From Chromatiales bacterium (GTDB taxonomy: Bacteria; Pseudomonadota; Gammaproteobacteria; Xanthomonadales; SZUA-36), in contig JAHEFT010000018.1 in the NCBI GenBank assembly GCA_024640025.1, positions 1-34,726 of the forward strand: 34,726 nt of DNA, read 5' to 3'. The notes beneath the pieces are model-generated. The model worked only from the letters and a program-made list of their open reading frames with translations. It made no database searches and was not told where the DNA came from. The position numbers and the translations under genes were made by a program. Every line of letters begins with the position of its first letter. Position 1 is the first letter of the stretch. Of this stretch, positions 17,125-25,658 are shown in pieces.

Positions 17125-17650
17125 GGTTGCACCCGGCAGTTGATTGTAAAAAAAGCGCCACTTTGGCTAAGCGACTCAGTGCTTGCACGGAAAGGGTGGC
17201 GCCCGTTATACCATCGATCCTTTTACCAAGAGCACCGCCGCCATCCAGCGCAACCCCGTTGAACTGTTCGGTAAAAGAGGGTGTGGCAACCTCACCGCCC
17301 CGGTTTTCCCGGTAGGTGAGCACCCGCAGACTCTCGATGAAACTTCGCTCGACGACTATGCCAACGGTTATCGGAAGGTCCTTGCCGATTTCCTCCAGGA
17401 TCCAGGCGGAGCGTTCATCCCGACACCAATACCGCAGCCGCAGTGCGGGGTAGTCATGGCCTAAAAGCCGCCTTACCACCGATTTCCGGTCACCGCTGAG
17501 CCAGACCAGGCTGGCCCCTGGCGGTGATCCGGAGAAGGCGCGGTCGAGAAATTCCGTCTGGGTTTCGTAGACGGTTTCCGCTCGCACCGTGGCCGTGGAG
17601 ACGGCCAGGAACAGAAATACGACAATGCTTTCTTTCCGGATCGGCGGCAT
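17114..17650 (-). CDS. FMN-binding domain periplasmic protein
   Basis: Exported flavoprotein, 178 residues, with a signal peptide (SIVVFLFLAVSTATVRA) and one FMN_bind domain. The flavinylation motif D-G-I-T-G-A-T-L-S lies at 146-154, so T152 is the likely residue to which ApbE would attach FMN covalently. Before it are YRENRGGEVATPSF and QFNGV, the usual body of the domain. No apbE is visible in the window, so the enzyme must be encoded elsewhere. It lies 3 bases after the porin gene and overlaps the PepSY gene, giving a tightly coupled porin-FMN-PepSY unit. Its likely job is extracytoplasmic one- or two-electron transfer. Confidence 0.85.
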   Translation of the reverse strand: MPPIRKESIVVFLFLAVSTATVRAETVYETQTEFLDRAFSGSPPGASLVWLSGDRKSVVRRLLGHDYPALRLRYWCRDERSAWILEEIGKDLPITVGIVVERSFIESLRVLTYRENRGGEVATPSFTEQFNGVALDGGGALGKRIDGITGATLSVQALSRLAKVALFLQSTAGCNHGS

Positions 17651-17653
17651 GAA

Positions 17654-18898
17654 TCAGAAACTGTATCCGAAGCCCACGTCAAAGCCGGTGAAGTCCCGGC
17701 CCTGCTGACTGACCAGGTCGTAGTTGCGGTCGCGGTAGTCAAGCTTGACCACGACATTTTCATAGGGCCACCAGTTCAGGCCGAACTCCCACTGGTCGAA
17801 CTTGTCCTGGTTCCGGGCGGCGTCGACCGTTTCGTACCTTGTGTAAAAGCCGATGTTGTCGTTCAGACGGTAGCTGGGCTCCACATACCAGCCGTATTGC
17901 CGCTCTGCACCGGCCTCCTCGATCGCTTCGCCGGTAAAATCCCACCGCGCATAAAGTGCGCGCAATCCGAACCCGCCCCGGCGGTAGTCGATGTGACCCT
18001 CGATCAGGGTACCGCTATCCAACCCGTCGTTTTTCCCCTGGGACGGGTCAAACTGGTATTGAATCGTAACCGCTGCCTGCAGTCCCGGAATTCCCAGGTA
18101 ACGCAGCCGTCCGGTAATGGCGCCGTCGTTGGCCAGCGCCTCGGCAACTTTCTGGCGGCCGCTTCGGACCCTGAAGGCATCACTGCCGCTGGTTGCCATT
18201 CCAAGTCCCGAAGTAAGGGCCAGGTCCCAGGTCCAGCCGGAACCGAACACACCGTTCAGCAGGGCCCCGCCTTCCCACCAGGTGGTCGGAATGATGATGT
18301 TCTCTACATCGTTTCTTTCCACGCCGTAAAAGGTGTCGGGCTCATGTGTTTCGTTGAGGATGCCGACCGGCACCAGGAACAAGCCGGCCTTTGCGTACAG
18401 ATCCGGCCGCAGGTCAAATTCCAGGTATGCCTGCTCCAGCTCAACTTCGCCCGGCGTATTGCCGCCGCTGTCGGCGATGAATGAATGTTCCAGTTCCACC
18501 TCAGAATAAAACCGCGTCTTGTCGTTGAATTCATGACCGAAAAACAATACGAACCGGTGAAAGTCGATCTGTTCAACGTCACGCGCCGGGTCTTCCGCGG
18601 ACAGGTTGTTGTAGTGCAGTTCGCCGTATCCCCCGATGGTGGTGCGCCTGGCCTCCACGACTTGCGAAGGCCCCGATTCGATGACTTCGGCTACCGCTTC
18701 TACCTTTGCATCGGTTTCTTCTGTCTGGCCTTGTGTTTGCTCCAGTTTCTGTCGCAGTTCGTCAACCTGCTGCTGCAGGGACTCGATCATGGCCAGGAGT
18801 TCTGCATTGCTGTCCTGGGCCGGGGCGGGAGTACTGGAAAGCAGACAAATCAGGGTGAATACACAAAATATCCCAAGCGTTCTGGGGGTGTGTTGCAT
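17654..18898 (-). CDS. OprO/OprP-like outer membrane porin with coiled-coil N-terminus
   Basis: Outer-membrane beta-barrel of 414 residues. A signal peptide (cut near APAQ-D) is followed by a coiled coil of about 45 residues (ELLAMIESLQQQVDELRQKL and following Glu/Gln-rich heptads), then a barrel with alternating beta strands from GGYGELHYNN to the C-terminal FDVGFGYSF, ending in Phe as BamA substrates do. Motifs such as DFHRFVLFFGHEFNDKTRFYSEVELEH and EQAYLEFDL belong to the phosphate-selective porin group, but the substrate cannot be read. A good ribosome site (AAGGAG) precedes the ATG at 18898 and a near-perfect Fur box is centred 65 bases upstream, indicating iron repression rather than phosphate control. 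Confidence 0.87.
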   Translation of the reverse strand: MQHTPRTLGIFCVFTLICLLSSTPAPAQDSNAELLAMIESLQQQVDELRQKLEQTQGQTEETDAKVEAVAEVIESGPSQVVEARRTTIGGYGELHYNNLSAEDPARDVEQIDFHRFVLFFGHEFNDKTRFYSEVELEHSFIADSGGNTPGEVELEQAYLEFDLRPDLYAKAGLFLVPVGILNETHEPDTFYGVERNDVENIIIPTTWWEGGALLNGVFGSGWTWDLALTSGLGMATSGSDAFRVRSGRQKVAEALANDGAITGRLRYLGIPGLQAAVTIQYQFDPSQGKNDGLDSGTLIEGHIDYRRGGFGLRALYARWDFTGEAIEEAGAERQYGWYVEPSYRLNDNIGFYTRYETVDAARNQDKFDQWEFGLNWWPYENVVVKLDYRDRNYDLVSQQGRDFTGFDVGFGYSF

Positions 18899-18955
18899 AT
18901 GGGTTGCTCCTTGGTAATCCCACGAAAAAGTGAATTGAAGGAACCTTAATGCAAA

Positions 18956-18970
18956 TGAGAATTATTATCA
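18956..18970. promoter_or_regulatory. Fur box upstream of porin-FMN-PepSY operon
   Basis: TGAGAAT-T-ATTATCA, a 7-1-7 inverted repeat matching the Fur consensus TGATAATNATTATCA at all but one position (a G replacing T in the left arm). It sits in the 136-base gap between the UPF0016 gene and the porin start, about 65 bases before the porin ATG, where it would cover the promoter. Binding by ferrous Fur would repress the operon in iron-replete cells. Confidence 0.8.
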
Positions 18971-19034
18971 ATAAGCTGTTTATACGAAGAATGATTGATT
19001 TGATCTGGATCAGGAAAAGAAGACACACGCGGTA

Positions 19035-19322
19035 CTACCGCGCCTGGTAAATCCCGTGGTAGAGCGTCCAGAACCCGATCATCACGAAACCGGTTCCGGC
19101 AAGGATAGACAGCATCTTTTCGTTGACTACCTGTGACAGCATGGAGCCGGCGACCACTCCAATGGCGCTGGCCAGAACAAGTGCTGAAGCGGAACCCAGA
19201 AAAACCGTCCACTTGCTGACTTCCTTGTCAGCGGCGAACAACAGGGTGACCAACTGTGTTTTATCCGCCATTTCCGCAATGAATACGCTGGTGAAAACCG
19301 TAATAAGTATTTTCCAGTCCAT
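19035..19322 (-). CDS. UPF0016 / GDT1-family cation exporter, half-size
   Basis: Small inner-membrane protein of 95 residues with three predicted helices, holding one copy of the UPF0016 repeat. The signature ExxDK(T) is present as IAEMADKTQLVTLLFA (E17, D20, K21), with Ala where most members have Gly. Characterised relatives (MneA, Mnx, TMEM165) export manganese or exchange calcium/manganese for protons; full-length ones contain two repeats. With one repeat this protein would have to dimerise. Only one copy is visible in the window. It starts 33 bases after the M20 peptidase gene and precedes the Fur-box promoter. Confidence 0.85.
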   Translation of the reverse strand: MDWKILITVFTSVFIAEMADKTQLVTLLFAADKEVSKWTVFLGSASALVLASAIGVVAGSMLSQVVNEKMLSILAGTGFVMIGFWTLYHGIYQAR

Positions 19323-19355
19323 TCAAATTCCCCGTGTGTGACTGAAGAAAAAAGC

Positions 19356-20819
19356 TCAACCGCCCATTGATTGGCGAACCAGGTGGTAATAAAAACGTAT
19401 GGCTTCGAGAAAGTCTGCTACCGCCACGTGCTCGTCGATTCCGTGAAGGTAACCGACCGTATCCGGATCTATCCTGAGCATCATGAAACGGTACACATTG
19501 TGTGAAAGCGGATAGAAATACTTGGCGTCAGTGCCGCCGCGTACCATGTAGGGCGCCACCAGGACATCCGGATCGATACCCCGGATGGTTTTCGCGATCA
19601 GCTCATAGCCTCTCGAATCAACCGGTGACACTGGTGAAGGATTAAATCCATATTCAGTGGTAACAACGACCCGTTCATCATCTATTAACCCGATAATGCG
19701 CTGCTCGACAGACTCGACAGTTTCGCCCGGCAGGATTCTGAAATTGATGACCGCCCTCGCCCTTGTCGGCAGGATATTGGACTTGGGGCTGCCACTGACC
19801 ATGGTTGCCGCTGTCGTGGTTCTCAAAGCTGCGGCATTGTCCTTTTGCTTCAGCATGGTCCGCTTGACCAGCGGTGACAGCAGCCAGAGATTACTCATGG
19901 CGAGTCGCGTGGTAAACGGCATTTCCACGCCGATGGCTTCGATGGTCATGTACATGAAATCGAGTCTGGCGGGAAAGGGATTGTCCTCAATCCGCACAAT
20001 GGCCCGACTCAGGATTCCTACTGCCGTTTGTGCAGGAGGTTGTGATGAATGGCCTCCAGCGGCATTGACGGTCAGCACCAGGTTGACATAGCCTTTTTCG
20101 GAAACCCCGATCACGGCAACCGGCTGATCGATGCCTTCCATCATCCCTTCGGTGATCGCGCCGCCTTCATCCATCACGTAGTCAAAAGCAATGCCAAGAT
20201 CCTGAAAGTACTTTGCAATGCTCGCGGCGCCATCTTTCCCGCCAACTTCCTCGTCATGCCCAAACGCGAAGTAGACGGCGCGCTCCGGTTGAACGCCTTC
20301 CGCCAACAACAATTCCATGGCCTCCATAAGTGCAATCACAGTGAACTTGTCGTCCACGCTGCCACGGCCCCAGATGATTCCGTCTGCTACGGTTCCGCTG
20401 AACGGAGGGTAGGTCCATTCCCCGCGGGTGATTTCCTCGATCGGCACCACGTCCATATGCCCCATGAATAACACCGGCTGCAGCGATGGGTTTGAGCCAG
20501 GCAGGTGATAAACCAGGCTGTAGTCGTTCACGATCGTCAGGGTGGCGTTTTCATTTACCAGCGGGTAGGCGGATTTGAGAAACTGCTGAAATTTGATGAA
20601 AGAATCGGCATCAAAATTGCTGCGTTCATCATAGGAAACTGTCCGGATGGTCAGTGCTTTTGAAAACCGCTGGACCGCCAGTTGCTCATCAACGGCGATT
20701 TCGGTAATACCGGTTGCCGGCTCCAGTTGCTGGTCAAGAAAGACCGTGTTGGCGCGGAAAACAAGAATCGCTATGAAAGCAACGACGATATAAAAGAATC
20801 GGATGATGATTTTCTTCAT
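19356..20819 (-). CDS. membrane-anchored M20 family metallopeptidase
   Basis: Dinuclear zinc peptidase/amidohydrolase of family M20, in the carboxypeptidase S / PM20D1-like group, 487 residues. An N-terminal hydrophobic segment (IRFFYIVVAFIAILVFRA) would anchor it with the catalytic part in the periplasm. Metal and catalytic residues are in order: H121 and D123 in FMGHMDVVP, D156 in GRGSVDDK, E190/E191 in FGHDEEVGG, then the dimerisation-lid region (VNAAGGHSSQPP) and a C-terminal HG-DEHV. Substrates of this branch include N-acyl amino acids and Gly-X dipeptides; which applies here cannot be told. It lies between yccF and the UPF0016 gene on one strand with short gaps. Confidence 0.9.
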   Translation of the reverse strand: MKKIIIRFFYIVVAFIAILVFRANTVFLDQQLEPATGITEIAVDEQLAVQRFSKALTIRTVSYDERSNFDADSFIKFQQFLKSAYPLVNENATLTIVNDYSLVYHLPGSNPSLQPVLFMGHMDVVPIEEITRGEWTYPPFSGTVADGIIWGRGSVDDKFTVIALMEAMELLLAEGVQPERAVYFAFGHDEEVGGKDGAASIAKYFQDLGIAFDYVMDEGGAITEGMMEGIDQPVAVIGVSEKGYVNLVLTVNAAGGHSSQPPAQTAVGILSRAIVRIEDNPFPARLDFMYMTIEAIGVEMPFTTRLAMSNLWLLSPLVKRTMLKQKDNAAALRTTTAATMVSGSPKSNILPTRARAVINFRILPGETVESVEQRIIGLIDDERVVVTTEYGFNPSPVSPVDSRGYELIAKTIRGIDPDVLVAPYMVRGGTDAKYFYPLSHNVYRFMMLRIDPDTVGYLHGIDEHVAVADFLEAIRFYYHLVRQSMGG

Positions 20820-20850
20820 TTCGGTCCAGAGGTTGCGGCAACGCTCAGGG

Positions 20851-21231
20851 TCATTCAGCCATTTCCCTGACTTCGAAACCGAATGGAATAAGAGCCAGCC
20901 GGGTCATTTTCAGGTGTTGGGCCGCCAGTGGCAGGCCGATAATGGTAATGGAGAAGAGCAGGGCCATGACGAGGTGGAACACAGCCAATTCCAGGCCGGG
21001 AAGGATGATCCATATGATGTTCAAAATTACTGACAGGGCCCCGCTGGGTGGTTCCTTTTCACGGACTTCACGGCCAAAGGGAGCGACTGCCAGTCCCGCC
21101 AGCTTGAAACACTGGATACCGAATGGAATGCCGATGATGGTTATGCAAAGAAAGACAGCGCCCACCACATAAGCAAACACGACGATAAACCCTCCAAAGA
21201 TCAGCCAAATGAGATTCAAAAGTAGGTTCAT
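20851..21231 (-). CDS. yccF: YccF-domain inner membrane protein
   Basis: Small polytopic membrane protein of unknown function, with two YccF (DUF307) repeats. Each repeat ends in the pattern ITIIGIP(F/L)..Q..K...LA..PFG followed by EVRE: first TIIGIPFGIQCFKLAGLAVAPFG, split here by family convention, then the second copy near the C-terminus. I prefer the ATG at 21231 (MNLLLNLIWLIFGG), since AGGGA lies 9 bases upstream and E. coli YccF begins in the same way; ATG at 21240 and TTG at 21279 are alternatives that add 3 or 16 residues. It follows anmK by about 100 bases and precedes the M20 gene by 31 bases. Confidence 0.83.
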   Translation of the reverse strand: MNLLLNLIWLIFGGFIVVFAYVVGAVFLCITIIGIPFGIQCFKLAGLAVAPFGREVREKEPPSGALSVILNIIWIILPGLELAVFHLVMALLFSITIIGLPLAAQHLKMTRLALIPFGFEVREMAE

Positions 21232-21332
21232 AAGCCGCATTCCCTGGTTGCTGCCAGCGGTCGTAGAAATCTCGGACAAGGTCCGGTTCGGCGACCTGAT
21301 AGGGTGTATTCTAACCGAGCGCCGGCAGACTG

Positions 21333-22448
21333 CTAGTGGGGGAGGGCGATATTACCAAGCAGGACCTTGTGCCGTGCTCCCGTGATCCCACGGGTGTCGA
21401 GTTCTCTTTCCGCTACCCGTTCACGCGCCAGCCAGGCGAACAGGACGGCTTCGACCCAGTCAGGATCCAGGCCATAATCGGCAGTCGACTTCACCGGTGT
21501 ATCCGGCAACAAAGCTTGCAGCCGTCCAACCAGGTGCTGGTTGTGTGCACCGCCGCCGCAAACGAGTATATCTGCGGGCCGATGCTGCCGTATTGCATTG
21601 GTTACTGAAACAGCGGTTAGTTCCGCCAGTGTTGTCTGGACGTCGCGAACATCAAACTGCGTATCCAGCCTGAATCGCTGCAGCCATGCCATGTTGAAGT
21701 ATTCGATGCCCGTGCTTTTCGGCGATGGTCTCTGAAAATAGGGGTCAGCTAAAAGGGTGTCCAGAAGATCGGGGAGATTCTTGCCGCCGGCTGCCCAACG
21801 ACCGTCGCGGTCGAAAGCTTCGCCTCGATGCAGCCCGACCCAGGCATCCATCAGGCAATTGGCGGGGCCCGTGTCATAGCCAGTCACGCCACCGTCCCGG
21901 TGGATGACCGAGATGTTCGCAATTCCACCCAGGTTCAGCACCACACGTGTTGGCGAATCGGATTCATTGGCTGGCTGGAAAAGAGCACGGTGCAGCAGAG
22001 GCGCCAATGGCGCGCCTTGGCCTCCTGCTTTCATATCTGCGAGCCGAAAATCGCCAACGGTCAAGATACCGGTGGTCTGTGCAATTCGTGCCGGATCACC
22101 CAGCTGGATCGACTCCGGATGCGGGCCGTCCGGTTGATGCCAGACGGTTTGGCCGTGTGAGCCGATAGCACTGATTTCGCGCCGGTCAACAGCGGCTTTT
22201 TGCAGAAGATTTATCACCGTATCGGAAAAATGGTCGGCGAGTTGCGCGTCCAGTTCCTCCCGTGCTCCCCGTCCGGGCCGCTGTCCGGACGTAACCAGGT
22301 GGGCAAGCGCCCGTGCCAGCACGGAGGGGTAAGGAAGGCAGACTGCTTGAATTATTTCAGGTTGATCACCTTCCAGGCTGACCAGGACCGCGTCCACTCC
22401 GTCGCGGCTGGTGCCTGAAATCATGCCAATGTAGAGCGGTGGACTCAT
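21333..22448 (-). CDS. anmK: anhydro-N-acetylmuramic acid kinase AnmK
   Basis: Cytoplasmic kinase that opens and phosphorylates 1,6-anhydro-MurNAc from recycled murein, giving MurNAc-6-phosphate. 371 residues, the family length. Motifs: N-terminal phosphate loop MISGTSRDGVDAVLV (Arg where E. coli has Leu), IGSHGQTVWH with the catalytic-region residues, GDFRLADMKAGGQGAPL, LNLGGIANIS, GYDTGPANCLMDAW, KSTGIEYFN, TLAELTA and VCGGGAHN. It overlaps the upstream M23 peptidase by 4 bases (ATGA), so peptidase and kinase are translated together. The order tyrS/mepM-anmK is also known from Pseudomonas. Confidence 0.96.
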   Translation of the reverse strand: MSPPLYIGMISGTSRDGVDAVLVSLEGDQPEIIQAVCLPYPSVLARALAHLVTSGQRPGRGAREELDAQLADHFSDTVINLLQKAAVDRREISAIGSHGQTVWHQPDGPHPESIQLGDPARIAQTTGILTVGDFRLADMKAGGQGAPLAPLLHRALFQPANESDSPTRVVLNLGGIANISVIHRDGGVTGYDTGPANCLMDAWVGLHRGEAFDRDGRWAAGGKNLPDLLDTLLADPYFQRPSPKSTGIEYFNMAWLQRFRLDTQFDVRDVQTTLAELTAVSVTNAIRQHRPADILVCGGGAHNQHLVGRLQALLPDTPVKSTADYGLDPDWVEAVLFAWLARERVAERELDTRGITGARHKVLLGNIALPH

Positions 22449-23803
22449 TCGGCGCGCGCATAAAGGGAAGCAGATTCCAACCGGCTCAATTGCGTCAGCA
22501 TGGAGCCAGCCTGGGTCTGGAATGAGGTGAGTTCCGATCCCTTCAGGGGCTCGACCTTGGGTAGCGGAACGGTCCTCGGATTCCGGTGAACGCCATTGAC
22601 CACGAATTCATAGTGAAGGTGTGGACCGGTCGCCAGGCCGGTAGAGCCGACATAACCAATGGTCTGTCCCTGTTTCACTTTCTGGCCCCTTTTCACCGCC
22701 CGTTTCGTGAAGTGCAGGTACTTGGTTTCAATGCTGTTGGCGTGCTTGATGAAGACATGGTGCCCGTTGGCCGCAGAGTAATCGGATCGTGTTACGGTAC
22801 CGTCTCCTGCCGCATAAACAGGCGTCCCCCGCGGGGCGTAGTAATCAATGCCGTTGTGCGGTCGGATACGTTTGAGCACCGGGTGCATGCGTTTCGGGTT
22901 GAACCCCGAACTGATGTAAGCGAAATTCAGCGGCGCTCGCAAAAACGCCTTGCGCATATTGCGGCCATCGGGTGCAAAGTAGCCGGCGATATCTCCGTCC
23001 ACGAAGTAAATGGCCTGGAATTTCTCCCCCTGGTTGATGAACGTGGCTGCGAGAATCCGGCCGTCACGTAAAAATTCTCCGTCACGGAACAGCTTTTCAT
23101 AAACCAGCATGAACCGGTCGCCTTTGCGGATATCCAGGACAAAATCGATATCCCAGCCAAATATGTTAGCCAGGTTCATGATCATCGCATCGCTCAGGCC
23201 AGCCTGCTTGCCTGCGGTAAAGAGCGAGGACTGGATGATGCCTTCTGCCTCGGCGACTTCCGAGTACACTTCACGTTGCTGGAGTTCAGCGGTGAGCCTG
23301 TCGCCCTCCTGTCTCACCAGGAGGTAGCGTTTCTCGTCCACCGCGTAACGCATTTTCTGGAACTGGCCGTTTGGCGTGGTCTGGAAATCAAATTTCTCAC
23401 CCGGTCGAATTTTTTTCAGACCCCTGGTTTCGCCATTCAATGCAACGATTTCCTGGAGCAAGCTGATGGGGAAACCCTGCTGCCTGAAGATCGCGTCGAG
23501 CGTCTGGCCCGGCTTGACCGCGACACTCTTCCATTCGTCTTCGTCGGCGGTTGAGGAATAATCAGGGGATTCGGCCTCATCTGACTTGCTGGCGCCGTTA
23601 CCCGGTGCTCGCTCGGGCAGTGGCAGGTTGATGATTTCAGGACGGGTGACGCGCTCCTGCCGATCACTGGACTCGAAAAGTCCAAGCAGAATTCCAGCCA
23701 GGATCAGCGTTGCGCCGAACACAATCAGCTTGCGGTGAGTGAGCCAGTGCTCTTCGTCATGAAATTTTTGACGTATTGTTGTTATCAAGCGCCGCTTTCC
23801 CAT
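22445..23803 (-). CDS. mepM: MepM-like M23 peptidoglycan endopeptidase
   Basis: Membrane-anchored murein DD-endopeptidase of the LytM/M23 family, cutting stem-peptide cross-links so that new strands can be inserted. 452 residues: an N-terminal transmembrane anchor at about 25-43, a Pro/Ser-rich linker, an OapA/LysM-like domain (VKPGQTLDAIFRQQG, about 95-140), a central domain, and the C-terminal LytM domain. The zinc ligands are H316 and D320 (HNGIDYYAP) and H397 in GPHLHYE, with H364 (KYLHF) as the catalytic His, so the site is intact. A sigma-70-like promoter is seen 45-70 bases upstream. The gene is divergent from tyrS and overlaps anmK. Confidence 0.93.
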   Translation of the reverse strand: MGKRRLITTIRQKFHDEEHWLTHRKLIVFGATLILAGILLGLFESSDRQERVTRPEIINLPLPERAPGNGASKSDEAESPDYSSTADEDEWKSVAVKPGQTLDAIFRQQGFPISLLQEIVALNGETRGLKKIRPGEKFDFQTTPNGQFQKMRYAVDEKRYLLVRQEGDRLTAELQQREVYSEVAEAEGIIQSSLFTAGKQAGLSDAMIMNLANIFGWDIDFVLDIRKGDRFMLVYEKLFRDGEFLRDGRILAATFINQGEKFQAIYFVDGDIAGYFAPDGRNMRKAFLRAPLNFAYISSGFNPKRMHPVLKRIRPHNGIDYYAPRGTPVYAAGDGTVTRSDYSAANGHHVFIKHANSIETKYLHFTKRAVKRGQKVKQGQTIGYVGSTGLATGPHLHYEFVVNGVHRNPRTVPLPKVEPLKGSELTSFQTQAGSMLTQLSRLESASLYARAE

Positions 23804-23847
23804 GACGATTTCAGACCACGCGTTCCTTGGCTGGTTCAGGCGTGCTT

Positions 23848-23876
23848 ACCTTACTGACAGCCCGCAACTGGGTCAA
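23848..23876 (-). promoter_or_regulatory. sigma-70-type promoter for mepM-anmK
   Basis: On the minus strand TTGACC (plus 23871-23876) and TAAGGT (plus 23848-23853) are separated by exactly 17 bases. Transcription would begin near 23841, giving a leader of about 38 bases before the mepM ATG at 23803. The site lies in the 113-base divergent region shared with tyrS. No equally good promoter was found for tyrS; a TAAAAT at 23886-23891 is a possible -10. Confidence 0.5.
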
Positions 23877-23916
23877 TCTTTGTTGTAAAATGCCCGATTC
23901 GTTGTTGGAAACCGGC

Positions 23917-25116
23917 ATGAACGATACTAAGAGTACTTTGGCCCTGATCGCCCGGGGCACTGATGAAATAACCAAGTTCGAGGAACTCGAGGAGCGTCTT
24001 AAGTCAGGAAAGCCTTTGCGGGTCAAGGTAGGCTTTGACCCGACCGCGCCGGATCTCCACATCGGTCATACGGTGATCATCAACAAAATGCGCCAGTTTC
24101 AGGATCTCGGTCACACGGTTATTTTTCTGATTGGCGATTTCACAGGGCTGATCGGGGATCCCACGGGCAAGAACGTCACACGTAAACCCCTGACACCTGA
24201 ACAGGTTAAGGAAAATGCCGAGACCTATGCGAAACAGGTGTTCAAGATTCTCGACCCGGACAAGACCGAAATCCGGTTCAATTCCGAATGGCTGGGCAAA
24301 CTGGGTTCGGACGGAATGGTGAGACTGGCCGCGACCTACACAGTCGCCCGCATGCTGGAGCGGGACGATTTTGAATCCCGTTACAAGAACAATCAGCCGA
24401 TCGCCATCCACGAATTTCTCTACCCCCTGGCGCAGGGATATGATTCCGTGATGCTGGAATGTGACGTGGAAATGGGCGGGTCCGACCAGAAGTTCAATCT
24501 GCACGTCGGGCGCCACCTGCAGCAGCATTATGGCCAGGACCCCCAGGTGATCATCACCCTGCCGTTGCTCGAGGGCCTGGACGGTGTGCAGAAAATGTCC
24601 AAGTCGCTTGATAACTACGTGGGTATTACCGAGTCACCCACTGAAATGTTTGGCAAGTTGATGTCGATAAGCGACGAACTGATGTGGCGTTACTTTGACC
24701 TGCTCAGCTTTCGCGCCAATGATGAAATTGCCGATCTGAAAGCTGACGCGGTGGGCGGACGTAATCCCCGGGATATCAAATTCCTGCTCTGCGAGGAAAT
24801 TGTCGAGCGCTTTCACAGTCGGGAAGCGGCAGTTGCCGCCCGCGAGGAATTCATTGCACGTTTCCAAAAAGGCCAGATGCCGGAAGACATGCCTGAAAAA
24901 GTCCTTGAAACCGGCGGCGACGGTATCGGCATCGCGGCCGCCCTGAGCCAGTGTGGAATGACGACGAGTAATTCGGAAGCGTTCCGCATGATCCAGCAGG
25001 GTGGAGTGAAAATTGATGGTGACAGTGTCAGTGACCGGACACTGATACTTGATCCTGGGTTCACCGGTGTTCTGCAGGTCGGGAAGCGCAAGTTCTGCCA
25101 AGTCACGGTTAAATGA
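23917..25116 (+). CDS. tyrS: tyrosyl-tRNA synthetase TyrS
   Basis: Class I aminoacyl-tRNA synthetase charging tRNA-Tyr. 399 residues from the ATG at 23917 ([10 protein letters not shown]), chosen because GGAA lies upstream and homologues start at this place; the open frame extends 30 codons further without similarity. The class I signatures are DLHIGHT (HIGH at 48-51) and KMSKS at 226-230. [25 protein letters not shown] and the [14 protein letters not shown] block are those of the TyrZ-like subgroup common in Pseudomonas. The C-terminal S4-like RNA-binding domain ends with the region GGVKIDGD. The next gene starts inside its stop codon region (4-base overlap). Confidence 0.96.
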   Translation: MNDTKSTLALIARGTDEITKFEELEERLKSGKPLRVKVGFDPTAPDLHIGHTVIINKMRQFQDLGHTVIFLIGDFTGLIGDPTGKNVTRKPLTPEQVKENAETYAKQVFKILDPDKTEIRFNSEWLGKLGSDGMVRLAATYTVARMLERDDFESRYKNNQPIAIHEFLYPLAQGYDSVMLECDVEMGGSDQKFNLHVGRHLQQHYGQDPQVIITLPLLEGLDGVQKMSKSLDNYVGITESPTEMFGKLMSISDELMWRYFDLLSFRANDEIADLKADAVGGRNPRDIKFLLCEEIVERFHSREAAVAAREEFIARFQKGQMPEDMPEKVLETGGDGIGIAAALSQCGMTTSNSEAFRMIQQGGVKIDGDSVSDRTLILDPGFTGVLQVGKRKFCQVTVK

Positions 25117-25658
25117 ACCGGCTTTCGGATATCGACTGGGAATGCTGGGAAGCGCAAGATCCGGCCACCCTGGTGTTTGTTTTCCGTGATGATGAAATAT
25201 TGCTGATCAACAAAAAGACCGGCCTTGGCAAGGGAAAAGTCAACGGTCCCGGAGGAAAAGTCGAACCGGGTGAGACACCCGAAGCGGCCGCCGCAAGGGA
25301 ATGTCATGAAGAACTCGATATCCGGGTCAGCAACCTGGAATACTGTGGCGAACACCGTTTCCAGTTTGTAGACGGTTACTCCATCCACGTTTGGGTTTAT
25401 CGAACACGCAATTTCGAGGGGGTGCCCACCGAGTCGCGTGAAGCCGAGCCCCTTTGGACGCGGCTGGACCAGATCCCATTCGACCGGATGTGGGAAGACG
25501 ACAAGTACTGGCTGCCCATGATGATTCGTGGAGAACGCTTTCAGACACGCTGGATTTTCGACGGCGATCGCATGCTGGACTACATCATTGAATCCGATGG
25601 AAATATTGAATCCTGGGGTAAACACGCCGGCTTGCACCTTTTGGAGTCAAGTACATGA
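25113..25658 (+). CDS. Nudix hydrolase, MTH1-like (8-oxo-dGTP diphosphatase type)
   Basis: Nudix pyrophosphohydrolase of 181 residues. The Nudix box runs G48 to I70: G-x5-E54-x7-R62-E63-C-H-E66-E67, with all four catalytic acid/base positions kept but Asp 69 at the usual Gly. The preceding [16 protein letters not shown] resembles MTH1-type enzymes (KxRxNGPGGK-like), and the [21 protein letters not shown] segment after it also matches MTH1, where it lines the purine pocket. Sanitising oxidised purine nucleotides is thus the likely role. It overlaps both neighbours by 4 bases (tyrS upstream, dipeptidase downstream), so the three are translated in a chain. It has no signal peptide. Confidence 0.88.
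   Translation: MNRLSDIDWECWEAQDPATLVFVFRDDEILLINKKTGLGKGKVNGPGGKVEPGETPEAAAARECHEELDIRVSNLEYCGEHRFQFVDGYSIHVWVYRTRNFEGVPTESREAEPLWTRLDQIPFDRMWEDDKYWLPMMIRGERFQTRWIFDGDRMLDYIIESDGNIESWGKHAGLHLLESST

Noticed and set aside
17654-18898. Phosphate-selective porin as a firm functional call
   Set aside because: Resemblance to OprO/OprP is only at fold level and the Fur box points to iron control; no Pho box was found.
19028-19042. Palindrome CGCGGTACTACCGCG at the end of the UPF0016 gene, possible terminator
   Set aside because: The stem is only 5 bp, includes the stop codon, and is not followed by a continuous U run.
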